A stretch of 64,000 nt of DNA from Cystobacter fuscus. GTDB taxonomy: Bacteria > Myxococcota > Myxococcia > Myxococcales > Myxococcaceae. Of the stretch, positions 16,671-24,118 are shown in pieces. Within the stretch, counting starts at the first letter, position 1; every line of letters starts with the position of its first letter. Under the pieces are notes generated by a model. That model saw only the letters and a list, made by a program, of their open reading frames with translations, searched no databases and was not told where the DNA came from. The stretch is from NCBI RefSeq assembly GCF_002305875.1, contig NZ_CP022098.1:9982001-10046000 (forward strand), in the 5' to 3' direction. The position numbers and the translations under genes were made by a program.

Positions 16671-18149
16671 ATGTCCTTGAGCACCCGTCCCCAGCTGACC
16701 ACGGAGTCCGGAGCCCCCGTCGCCGACAACCAGCACTCGCAGACCGCCGGAGCCGCGGGTCCGGTGCTGCTGCAGGATCACCACCTGCTCGAGAAGCTCG
16801 CCCGCTTCAACCGCGAGCGCATCCCCGAGCGCGTCGTGCACGCGGTGGGCTCGGGCGCCTACGGCACCTTCGTGGTGACCCACCCCGACATCGCGCGCTA
16901 CACGCGCATGAAGCTCTTCAGCGAGCAGGGCAAGCGCACCGAGGTCTTCCTGCGCTTCTCCACGGTGGCCGGCTCCAAGGGCGCGCCCGACACCGCGCGC
17001 GACCCCCGGGGCTTCGCGGTGCGCTTCTACACCGAGGACGGCAACTGGGACCTGGTGGGCAACAACACCCCCATCTTCTTCCTGCGCGACGGCATCAAGT
17101 TCCCGGACTTCATCCACTCGCAGAAGTACGACCCGTACAGCAACCGCCAGGAGCCCGACAACGTCTGGGACTTCTTCTCCCACTCGCCCGAGGCCACGCA
17201 CCAGTTCACCTGGCTCTTCGGTGACCGGGGCATCCCCGCGTCGCTGCGCCACATGGATGGGTTCGGCTCGCACACCTTCCAGTGGGTGAACGCGAACAAC
17301 GAGCGCTTCTTCGTGAAGTTCCACTTCAAGACCAACCAGGGCATCCGCACCCTCTCCACCCAGGAGGCCGAGGCCATCGGCGGGAAGGATCCGCAGCACC
17401 ACCAGAGCGACCTGTACGCGGCCATCGAGCGCGGTGAGTTCCCGTCCTGGACGCTCAAGGTGCAGGTGATGCCCGAGGCCGACGCGGCCACCTACCGCTT
17501 CAACCCGTTCGACCTCACCAAGGTCTGGTCCCAGAAGGACTACCCGCTCATCGAGCTGGGCCGCATGGAGCTCAACCGCACGCCGGACAACTTCTTCGCC
17601 GAGGTGGAGCAGGCGGCGTTGGATCCCGCTCACTTCGTGCCGGGCATCGGCCCCTCGCCGGACCGCATGCTCCAGGCGCGCCTGTTCGCCTACGGGGACG
17701 CGGCCCGCTACCGGCTCGGCATCAACCACACCCAGTTGCCGGTGAACTCGCCCAAGGGCGTGAAGGGCGGCGCGCGCAACTACGGCCGCGACGGCGGCAT
17801 GCGCTTCGATGGCAACGGCGGGCGCTCGAAGAACTACGAGCCGAACAGCTTCAACGGCCCCGCGCAGTCCAACGAGCCCTCGGGCCTGGGCGTCTCCGTG
17901 AGCGGCACCACGGGCACCTACGTCAACCCGCGGCACGCCGAGGACAACGACTACGTGCAGGCGGGCGACCTGTACCGGCTGATGGACGAGTCGGCGCGCG
18001 AGCGTCTCGTGGCGAACATCGCGGGCAGCCTCGCGCAGGTGAGCCGCGAGGACATCATCACCCGGGCCATCTCCCACTTCCGTCAAGCGGATGAACAGTA
18101 CGGCGCGCGCGTGGCCGCGGCCGTCCACAAGCTGCGTCAGTCGCGTTAG
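16671..18149 (+). CDS. katA: Monofunctional heme catalase
   Basis: Catalase converts H2O2 to water and oxygen. The 492-residue protein is a small-subunit (clade 3-like) catalase. The active-site histidine is in [13 protein letters not shown], the asparagine in NNTPIFF, and the proximal heme tyrosine in [16 protein letters not shown]. The catalytic region and the C-terminal helices are complete. There is no signal peptide, so it should be cytoplasmic. AGGAGAG precedes the start. It is divergent from oxyR and followed 45 bp later by an ankyrin gene, the same order as the katB-ankB pair of pseudomonads, where the ankyrin protein supports full catalase activity. Induction by peroxide through OxyR is expected. 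Confidence 0.95.
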   Translation: MSLSTRPQLTTESGAPVADNQHSQTAGAAGPVLLQDHHLLEKLARFNRERIPERVVHAVGSGAYGTFVVTHPDIARYTRMKLFSEQGKRTEVFLRFSTVAGSKGAPDTARDPRGFAVRFYTEDGNWDLVGNNTPIFFLRDGIKFPDFIHSQKYDPYSNRQEPDNVWDFFSHSPEATHQFTWLFGDRGIPASLRHMDGFGSHTFQWVNANNERFFVKFHFKTNQGIRTLSTQEAEAIGGKDPQHHQSDLYAAIERGEFPSWTLKVQVMPEADAATYRFNPFDLTKVWSQKDYPLIELGRMELNRTPDNFFAEVEQAALDPAHFVPGIGPSPDRMLQARLFAYGDAARYRLGINHTQLPVNSPKGVKGGARNYGRDGGMRFDGNGGRSKNYEPNSFNGPAQSNEPSGLGVSVSGTTGTYVNPRHAEDNDYVQAGDLYRLMDESARERLVANIAGSLAQVSREDIITRAISHFRQADEQYGARVAAAVHKLRQSR

Positions 18150-18194
18150 ACCGTCACCCTTCCACCTCCAACTCCAACGACAAGAGAGACAGCC

Positions 18195-18734
18195 ATGAAG
18201 ACCGGGACCCAGGAGTCGCAGTCCGCAGTGATCGACGCGGAAGTGTTGGAGGTGGCGCGCATGGCGTTCCAGTACGCGCGCGGTGGAAACGCCACGGAGC
18301 TCGCCGCGATTCTCGACGCGGGGCTGCCCGCCAACCTGCGCAACGAGCGCGGCGACACGCTGCTGATGCTCGCGAGCTATCACGGCCACGTGGACGCCAC
18401 CCGGGTGCTGCTCGAGCACAAGGCCGACCCCGAGCGCACCAATGACCGGGGGCAGACGCCCCTGGCCGGCTGCGCCTTCAAGGGAGACCTCGCCATGGCG
18501 CGGCTGCTGCTCGACCATGGCACCCAGGTCGACGGCGCGGGCCCGGACGGCAAGACGGCGCTCATGTTCGCGGCGATGTTCGACCGCGTGGAGATGATGG
18601 AGGAGTTGATCTCGCGGGGCGCGATCCCCGAGCGCCGGGATGCGGAGAAGCGCACGGCGCTCGACTACGCCCGTGCCATGGGCGCCCACCGCGCCGCCGA
18701 GCGGCTCGCGGCGTTGCAGCAGACCCCGGCTTGA
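18195..18734 (+). CDS. ankB: Ankyrin-repeat protein, catalase partner (AnkB-like)
   Basis: The 179-residue protein consists of an N-terminal helix pair and four ankyrin repeats. Examples are RGDTLLMLASYHGHVDATRV, RGQTPLAGCAFKGDLAMARL and DGKTALMFAAMFDRVEMMEE, with a last degenerate repeat TALDYARAMGAHRAAERL. No signal peptide is seen, unlike the exported AnkB of Pseudomonas, so it probably acts in the cytoplasm with the catalase next door. AAGAGAGACAGCC precedes the start. Co-transcription with catalase is likely given the 45-bp gap. The role as a catalase-protecting partner is inferred from the known gene pairing. Confidence 0.85.
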   Translation: MKTGTQESQSAVIDAEVLEVARMAFQYARGGNATELAAILDAGLPANLRNERGDTLLMLASYHGHVDATRVLLEHKADPERTNDRGQTPLAGCAFKGDLAMARLLLDHGTQVDGAGPDGKTALMFAAMFDRVEMMEELISRGAIPERRDAEKRTALDYARAMGAHRAAERLAALQQTPA

Positions 18735-18766
18735 CAATTTTTTCCCCGCCACGCACCTTGTGGAGC

Positions 18767-18850
18767 GTGAGCTTCGTTCGCGCCACCACCACGACCACGA
18801 CTACCGCCACTTCCCTCGGCGGGAGTGGACTCGTGCGTGGCGTGAGCTGA
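18767..18850 (+). CDS. Threonine-rich leader peptide upstream of thrS
   Basis: In this frame the codons 18785-18805 are ACC ACC ACG ACC ACG ACT, then ACC: seven threonines in a row, followed by Ala and another Thr (18809-18811). The peptide would be about 27 residues, start at GTG 18767 (TTG at 18758 is an alternative) and stop at TGA 18848. Its start is weak: GGAG lies only one base before the GTG. Leader peptides rich in the cognate amino acid are the hallmark of translation-coupled attenuation, and the next gene is a threonyl-tRNA synthetase. The same repeat read in another frame is His-rich, so chance composition must be kept in mind. Confidence 0.5.
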   Translation: MSFVRATTTTTTTATSLGGSGLVRGVS

Positions 18851-18899
18851 CGAACGCACGGTCCCTTGCCCCGCCGTCTTCCGGCCGGGGCGTCCGTGC
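18831..18899 (+). promoter_or_regulatory. Mutually exclusive hairpins in the thrS leader
   Basis: Segment 1 (TCGTGCGT, 18831-18838, last codons of the leader ORF) pairs over eight bases with segment 2 (ACGCACGG, 18854-18861, one G-T pair). Segment 2 also pairs through GCACGG (18856-18861) with segment 3 CCGTGC (18894-18899). That second hairpin is extended by GCCCCG (18868-18873) with CGGGGC (18886-18891). Only one can form. A ribosome stalled on the Thr codons would leave segment 1 free, while one reaching the stop would cover it. No T-run follows, so classical intrinsic termination is not evident. Confidence 0.45.
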
Positions 18900-18953
18900 A
18901 AGCGCTCAGTGCTCCGACCGGAAAACCTCTCTCTTTCCGATTCGGAGTCACCC

Positions 18954-20159
18954 ATGCTCGACGTTCATGATCACCGTTCCCTGGGCCAGCGCCTGGACCT
19001 CTTCCACCTGCAGGAGGAGGCCCCCGGCATGGTGTTCTGGCACCCCCGGGGCCACCTGCTCTACCGGCTCATCGAGGAGCGCGTCCGCAGGCAGATGCGA
19101 CTCGAGGGCTACGAGGAAGTGAGGACGCCTCAACTGCTCGCCCAGCCCATCTGGGAGCGCAGCGGCCACTGGGAGAACTTCCGCGAGAACATGTTCCAGC
19201 TCGCCGAGGAGGGCGGGCGGCACCTGGCGCTCAAACCGGTGAGCTGCCCCGGCCACATCCAGCTCGTGCAGCGCATGGGGCCCAGCTACCGCGACCTGCC
19301 CTTGCGGCTGGGCGAGTTCGGACTCGTGCACCGCAGCGAGCCCAGTGGTTCGCTCCACGGGTTGTTCCGCCTGCGCCAGTTCACGCAGGACGACGGGCAC
19401 ATCTTCTGTGCCGAGGAGCAGATGAGGGACGAGGTCCTCCGCTTCTGCCGCTCGCTGCGCGCCTTCTACGCCGACTTCGGCTTCGAGGACGTGCAGGTGG
19501 CCTTCTCCAGCCGTCCCGCCCAGCGGGCCGGAAGCGATGAGGTGTGGGACGTGGCCGAGTCCCTGTTGCTCGAGGCGGCCCAGCAGGCGGGGCTGCACTG
19601 CCGCATGCAGCCGGGACAGGGCGCGTTCTACGGGCCCAAGCTGGAGTTCGTGCTCAAGGATCGGCCCGGCCGCGACTGGCAATGCGGGACGATCCAGCTC
19701 GATCTCGTGCTCCCGGAGCGCTTCGATCTGCACTACGTGGATGCCTCGGGGCAGAAGCGCCGGCCGATGATGTTGCATCGCGCGATGCTCGGGAGCCTCG
19801 AGCGCTTCATCGCCATCCTCCTGGAACACCACGGGGGCGCGCTGCCCGCGTGGCTGTCACCGGAGCAGGTGGTGGTGGCCTCGATCGGGGAAGGAGCCGC
19901 GGGCTACGCCGAGCGCTTCGCCGCGAAGCTGCGCGAGGCGGGCTGCCGGGCGCACGCGGATGCACGAGCCGAATCGCTCTCCCGGAAGATCGTCGACGCG
20001 CATCAGGCCGGAGTGCCCTGGCTCGTCGTGGCGGGCGCTCGCGAGGTGGAGAAGAACGGGGTCCGGCTGCGGCGGCGGGATGGCGAGCAGCATGACCTCG
20101 CCTGGGAGGAAGCACTGGCGGAGCTCGTCGCCGAGTGCCGGCCCTCGCCCTCGGTGTGA
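18954..20159 (+). CDS. thrS: Threonyl-tRNA synthetase lacking TGS and editing domains
   Basis: The enzyme charges tRNA-Thr. At 401 residues it holds only the class II catalytic core and the anticodon-binding domain; the usual bacterial form is about 640 residues with TGS and editing domains in front. Motif 1 is around RLIEERVRRQMRLEGYEEVRTP, motif 2 is RSEPSGSLHGLFRLRQF, and motif 3 is MLHRAMLGSLERF. The three zinc ligands are conserved: Cys in SCPGH, His in QDDGHIF, His in LHRAMLG. ATG at 18954 is preceded by GGAG six bases upstream. Without editing it would be prone to charging serine unless another enzyme corrects this. It is probably a second copy used under special conditions; the Thr-rich leader supports starvation control. 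Confidence 0.9.
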   Translation: MLDVHDHRSLGQRLDLFHLQEEAPGMVFWHPRGHLLYRLIEERVRRQMRLEGYEEVRTPQLLAQPIWERSGHWENFRENMFQLAEEGGRHLALKPVSCPGHIQLVQRMGPSYRDLPLRLGEFGLVHRSEPSGSLHGLFRLRQFTQDDGHIFCAEEQMRDEVLRFCRSLRAFYADFGFEDVQVAFSSRPAQRAGSDEVWDVAESLLLEAAQQAGLHCRMQPGQGAFYGPKLEFVLKDRPGRDWQCGTIQLDLVLPERFDLHYVDASGQKRRPMMLHRAMLGSLERFIAILLEHHGGALPAWLSPEQVVVASIGEGAAGYAERFAAKLREAGCRAHADARAESLSRKIVDAHQAGVPWLVVAGAREVEKNGVRLRRRDGEQHDLAWEEALAELVAECRPSPSV

Positions 20160-20168
20160 CCATGAATC

Positions 20169-20199
20169 GCCCGTGCCAGGCCCACGCCCTGGCACGGGC
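20169..20199. terminator. Bidirectional terminator between thrS and the methyltransferase gene
   Basis: GCCCGTGCCAGG (20169-20180) and CCTGGCACGGGC (20188-20199) form a perfect 12-bp stem with a seven-base loop. It lies ten bases after the thrS stop and between two converging genes. No T-run follows on either side. Confidence 0.6.
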
Positions 20200-20241
20200 G
20201 CTCTCACGTCGAGGAATCCTTCCAAGACGAAGCCCGGAAGC

Positions 20242-21015
20242 TCACCGTGGCTTGATGAACTTCAGGGCGAAGCGGTCGCTGGTGCCACGGAGCGCCCCGG
20301 CGGCGACCGGGCTGGAGTTCCAGTCGCGCGTGTCCTGGGGATTGCGCCAGACATCGCTGTCCCGCAGGAACTGGAAGCCCGCCGCGAGCACCTCGTCGCG
20401 CACGGTCTGCTCGTCGATGCGGTGCAGCGTCTGGGCGTCGCTCACGCCCGTGCCGGGCTTCGCGCTCGAGTCGAGGACGACGTAGACCCCACCCGGCTTG
20501 AGCGCGCGGAAGACGGCCGCGTTCATCTTCGCCCGGTCGGTGCCGAGCCACACCGTGTCGTGATAGATGATGTTGCTCACCACCGCGTCCAGATCGGTCA
20601 CCTCGGGCGGAAGGGGCTCGTCCAGCTCGCGATCCACCCGTACCACGTTCTGGTTGACCGGTCGGGCGAGCCGCTCGCTCCAGGGCTGCTCCGCGAAGCG
20701 CTCGAGGACGAGCCGGGGATTCTCGCCATAGACGACCCCGCGAGGACCCACGGCGCGCGCGAGCAGCTCGGTGGTGTATCCACCCCCCGCCATCAGCTCG
20801 GCGACCTTCATGCCGGGCCGCACGCCCACGAACTCGAGCAGGGCGGCGGGATGACGGCCTGGGTCGAGGGCCCGATCGGACTCGGGCCGGTCCGCGGCGG
20901 CGACGATGGCTCCGGCGGGAGAGATCACGTCCTCGGACGCGGGAGCCGAGGGAGCGGCGGGTGTATGGGAACAACCCACGAGGGACAGGCAGGCAGCGGC
21001 GAGAAGGAATCGCAT
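20242..21015 (-). CDS. Exported lipoprotein with a class I methyltransferase fold
   Basis: The 257-residue protein starts with a lipoprotein signal (lipobox LVGC, Cys15). It then shows a complete Rossmann methyltransferase core: KVAELMAGGGYTTELLA as the SAM loop, VYGENP, DLDAVVSNIIYHD and LKPGGVYVVLDSSAKPG. Related predicted methyltransferases with signal peptides occur in many Gram-negative bacteria. SAM is not expected in the periplasm, so either the fold is repurposed or the cofactor is not SAM. It is divergent from the glutaminyl cyclase-like gene, 53 bp apart, and both products are lipoprotein-like. The start is supported by the signal sequence. Confidence 0.78.
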   Translation of the reverse strand: MRFLLAAACLSLVGCSHTPAAPSAPASEDVISPAGAIVAAADRPESDRALDPGRHPAALLEFVGVRPGMKVAELMAGGGYTTELLARAVGPRGVVYGENPRLVLERFAEQPWSERLARPVNQNVVRVDRELDEPLPPEVTDLDAVVSNIIYHDTVWLGTDRAKMNAAVFRALKPGGVYVVLDSSAKPGTGVSDAQTLHRIDEQTVRDEVLAAGFQFLRDSDVWRNPQDTRDWNSSPVAAGALRGTSDRFALKFIKPR

Positions 21016-21068
21016 GGGGCGCGGAGCTTAGGCGCACCGGGAGCGGGCCTCGCGGTATTTTGCGGCCC

Positions 21069-21854
21069 ATGGCGCACCGATTGTCCCTCTGTGTCCTCAT
21101 GATCATCGCGGCGGTCTCCTGCCGGAGTGAAGTGCACTCCCCACCGCCTCCCGCGAACGCGCCGGTGGAGGGATTCGAGATCGTTCGAAGCTGGCCCCAT
21201 GATCCCTTCGCGTTCACCCAGGGGCTCGTCTTCCGGCAGGGCAAGCTGTACGAGGGAACGGGCCTCCAGGGCCGCTCGAGCCTGCGGGAAGTGGAGCTCG
21301 AGACGGGCGTGGTGCTGCGCCAGTCCCGGCTCGAGCGCCAGTACTTCGGCGAGGGGATCGCGATTCGAGGCAACCGGCTGTACCAGCTCACCTGGCGCTC
21401 CCAGGAGGGCTTCATCTACGACGCCGCGACGTTCGAGCGGGTGGGTCACTTCACCTACCCCACCGAGGGATGGGGACTCACCGAGGACGGGGAGTCGCTC
21501 ATCATGAGCGATGGCAGCAGCACGCTGCGCTTCCTGGACCCCGACACGTTCGCGGTCCGGCGTACCGTCAAGGTGCAGGATGCTGGCCGGGAGATCTCCC
21601 AGCTCAACGAGCTGGAGTATGTCCGCGGCGAGGTCTACGCGAACGTGTGGATGACGGACCTCATCGCGCGCATCGATCCGTCCACGGGGCGGGTGAAGGG
21701 CTGGATCAATCTCGCGGGGCTGCTGCCACGCGCGGAGCGCACGGGAGACGAGGACGTGCTCAATGGGATCGCCTATGACGCGGCCGGGGATCGGCTGTTC
21801 GTCACCGGAAAGTACTGGTCGAAGCTGTTCCAGATCCGCGTCGTGCCCCGCTGA
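21069..21854 (+). CDS. Glutaminyl-peptide cyclotransferase (beta-propeller, plant/bacterial type)
   Basis: These enzymes turn N-terminal glutamine into pyroglutamate. The 261-residue protein has a lipoprotein-like signal (AAVSC near residue 18). It then shows the five-bladed propeller pattern of the papaya-type cyclase: WPHDPFAFTQGLVFRQGKLY, EGTGLQGRSSLREVELETG, FGEGIAIRGNRLYQLTW, LNELEYVRGEVYANVW and LNGIAYDAAGDRLFVTGKYW. All family blocks are present, so activity is likely. The start at 21069 follows from the signal peptide. The protein would act on exported proteins in the periplasm or outer membrane. It shares its upstream region with the exported methyltransferase-like lipoprotein. Confidence 0.87.
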   Translation: MAHRLSLCVLMIIAAVSCRSEVHSPPPPANAPVEGFEIVRSWPHDPFAFTQGLVFRQGKLYEGTGLQGRSSLREVELETGVVLRQSRLERQYFGEGIAIRGNRLYQLTWRSQEGFIYDAATFERVGHFTYPTEGWGLTEDGESLIMSDGSSTLRFLDPDTFAVRRTVKVQDAGREISQLNELEYVRGEVYANVWMTDLIARIDPSTGRVKGWINLAGLLPRAERTGDEDVLNGIAYDAAGDRLFVTGKYWSKLFQIRVVPR

Positions 21855-21863
21855 GCCCAGGGC

Positions 21864-23228
21864 TCACGGGGTCGAGGAGCTGGCCTTCATCGGAGGGCGC
21901 GTGCCACGGGCCAGGCCGTTGAGGTAGTTCAACGCCACCTGGAGCTGATGATCCGTCAGCTTCGACGTCACGTCCCAGGCCCGCGGCTCCTCGGAGAACC
22001 GCCTGGCCTTCACCACGGGAGCGTCCTCGGTCGCCGCCCCGGGCTCGGCCTTGAAGTGCCGCTCCAGGTCCTTCTCCCGCGTCTCGTCCTTCGCCGTGCG
22101 CTCGCCCGTCGCCGACTCCGCCACCTGGTAGTCCGGCGTGATGCCCTTCTCCTGGATGCTCCGCCCCTTGGGCGTGTAGTAGCGCGCCACGGTCAGCTTC
22201 AACCCGGAGCCGTCCTCCAGCTCGATGACGGTCTGCACGCTCCCCTTGCCGAACGTCTGGGTGCCCAGGATGGTGGCGCGGCCATGGTCCTGGAGCGCGC
22301 CCGCGACGATCTCCGACGCCGAGGCGCTCCCCGCGTTCACCAGCACCACCAGGGGATAGTCCGGCTCCGTGTCCCGGTCCTTGCTGCGCTCCTCGGTCGT
22401 CTGGCTCGGGTTGCGCCCGCGCGTGCTCACGATGGTGAGGTTGCCCGGCAGCCACAGATCGCTCACGGCCACCGCCTGCTCCAGCAGGCCGCCGGGGTTG
22501 TTGCGCAGATCCAACACCACGCCACGCAGCGGCTTGTCCTCGTTCTGCGCGCGCAGCCGGTCCAGCTCCTTGCGCAGGTAGAACGCCGTGCGGTCCTGGA
22601 AGCTCTTCACCTTCACGTGGGCGATGCCCCCGTACAGGGCACCCTCCACCGAGATGATGCGGACATGGTCGCGGATGAGGGCCAGCTCCCGCGGCGCGCT
22701 GAAACCCTCGCGCATGATGGTGAGCAGCACGCGCTTGCCCGCGGGACCGCGCATGCGCTGCATCACCTCCACGTGGCTCAGACCCCGCGTGCGCTCGCCG
22801 TCGATGGCGACCAGCTCGTCCCCCACCCGGATGCCCGCCCGGGACGCCGGCGTGTCCTCGATGGAGGAGGACACCCGGAAGCCGTCGCCCTGGGGGGCCA
22901 GCTCGATGCCCACCCCACCGTACTCGCCGGAGGTGTCGATCTTCATCTCCTTGAAGACCTCGGGCGGCATGAAGACGGTGTGGGGATCCAACGTCCCCAA
23001 CATGCCCTGGATGGCGCCCTGCATGAGCTGGCGCTCGTCCACCGGATCCACGTAGTTGTTCTCCACGTAGGACAGCACCCGGGCGAACACCTCGAGCTGC
23101 TCGTAGGCCAGGGTGTTCGCGGAGGGCTCGCGCGCCTGGGCCGGGAGCATGGGAGCCAGGAGCCACAGGCCGGCGGCGAGTGCCGCGCGCCAGGAGTGCA
23201 AGGAGCGCATGGAGGCGGACTCTACCAT
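21864..23228 (-). CDS. C-terminal processing peptidase (S41, CtpA/Prc family)
   Basis: Ctp proteases trim or degrade periplasmic proteins, including cell-wall hydrolases. The 454-residue protein has a signal peptide (to about residue 32), a PDZ domain (about 98-170, GGVGIELAPQ and AGIRVGDELVAIDG) and the S41 core. The catalytic Ser303 lies in GSASASEI and Lys328 in GKGSVQ, exactly 25 apart as in E. coli Prc. The C-terminal tail after residue 385 is charged and linker-like. ATG at 23228 has GGAGG seven bases upstream; ATG at 23210 is an alternative. It ends a minus-strand run that also holds EnvC and FtsEX, fitting a role in controlling septal wall hydrolysis. Confidence 0.92.
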   Translation of the reverse strand: MVESASMRSLHSWRAALAAGLWLLAPMLPAQAREPSANTLAYEQLEVFARVLSYVENNYVDPVDERQLMQGAIQGMLGTLDPHTVFMPPEVFKEMKIDTSGEYGGVGIELAPQGDGFRVSSSIEDTPASRAGIRVGDELVAIDGERTRGLSHVEVMQRMRGPAGKRVLLTIMREGFSAPRELALIRDHVRIISVEGALYGGIAHVKVKSFQDRTAFYLRKELDRLRAQNEDKPLRGVVLDLRNNPGGLLEQAVAVSDLWLPGNLTIVSTRGRNPSQTTEERSKDRDTEPDYPLVVLVNAGSASASEIVAGALQDHGRATILGTQTFGKGSVQTVIELEDGSGLKLTVARYYTPKGRSIQEKGITPDYQVAESATGERTAKDETREKDLERHFKAEPGAATEDAPVVKARRFSEEPRAWDVTSKLTDHQLQVALNYLNGLARGTRPPMKASSSTP

Positions 23229-23248
23229 CCGGCCGCCTCCCGGTCCGA

Positions 23249-24109
23249 CTACAGCCCGGCGGAGTCGGCGAACTGGAGCAACTCCGCCACCAGCTCGCCC
23301 GGCCGCTCGACATGCGGCAGGTGACCGAAGCCGTCCACCACGCGCACGCTCGAGTGGGGCGGCAGGTGGGTGCGAAAGAAGTCGAGGCTCTCACGGGGCA
23401 GGAGCTTCTCGTTCGCCCCCCACACGCACAGCACGGGCATGGCGAGCCCCTGGAGCTGCTCGGGCTTGAGGTACTCGCCCGTGGCGATCACGTCCGCGCT
23501 CAGCGCCCGCACGGCGGGGGTGCCATAGACGCCCCGGAGGGCATTGGCGAAGAACATCATCGCCCAGGGAGGCCGGTGGAACAGGCGCTGGGTGAGCGCA
23601 CGGGCCTGCTCGCCCGTGCGCACGTTCATGGACTCCAACACCTCGCGGATGAGCTCGTGCCCCACGTCCGCTCCCGCCGAGGCCACCAGGGCCAGGGCGC
23701 GAACCAGCTCCGGGTGCTCGGCCGCCAGTTGCACCGACATGGCCCCACCCAGGGAGTTGCCCACCACGAACGCCGGGGCGCCCACCACCTCGCGGCAGTA
23801 GCGCACCAGCATCTCGTACTGGCCCCGGACGCACATCGGCCCGAGGCAGTACTCCGGGGAGAAGCCATGCCCCGGCAGGTCCACCGCGAACACCCGCTCG
23901 AAGCGTTTGGCCAGCGGGATGAGGACGCGCCCGAAGCCACTGGCCGCCCCGCCCAGCCCATGCACCAGCACGATGGGCGGACCCTTGCCGCTGCCCTTCA
24001 ACGTGAAGTGATGGAGGCGCTGTCCGCCCACCATCACTTCTTCCGAGCGCACCCCGCGCATCACCAACAGGCGCCGCGAGACTTCCTGGAGTCCGGAGAT
24101 GAGGTCCAC
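23249..24109 (-). CDS. Alpha/beta hydrolase
   Basis: The 286-residue protein has the classic fold. The oxyanion loop is VHGLGG (49-54), followed by VDLPGHGFS (76-84), the nucleophile elbow GNSLGG with Ser119, and a C-terminal histidine in GFGHLPHVERP. The acid residue is not obvious: the segment where Asp is expected reads VWGANEKLLP, with Asn and Glu. No signal peptide is seen. The best guess is a small esterase, lactonase or C-C hydrolase; the substrate is unknown. It lies 20 bp upstream of the Ctp gene and 9 bp downstream of the oxidoreductase gene, so these genes are probably one transcript. Confidence 0.8.
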   Translation of the reverse strand: MDLISGLQEVSRRLLVMRGVRSEEVMVGGQRLHHFTLKGSGKGPPIVLVHGLGGAASGFGRVLIPLAKRFERVFAVDLPGHGFSPEYCLGPMCVRGQYEMLVRYCREVVGAPAFVVGNSLGGAMSVQLAAEHPELVRALALVASAGADVGHELIREVLESMNVRTGEQARALTQRLFHRPPWAMMFFANALRGVYGTPAVRALSADVIATGEYLKPEQLQGLAMPVLCVWGANEKLLPRESLDFFRTHLPPHSSVRVVDGFGHLPHVERPGELVAELLQFADSAGL

Positions 24110-24118
24110 GACGAGACT

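Noticed and set aside
18731-18736. TTGACA as a -35 box for thrS
   Set aside because: No acceptable -10 box at 16-18 bases; it overlaps the ankB stop codon and is probably chance.
18780-18812. His-rich peptide in the alternative frame of the thrS leader
   Set aside because: The same ACC/CAC repeat gives it; the downstream gene is for threonine, so the Thr frame is the meaningful one.
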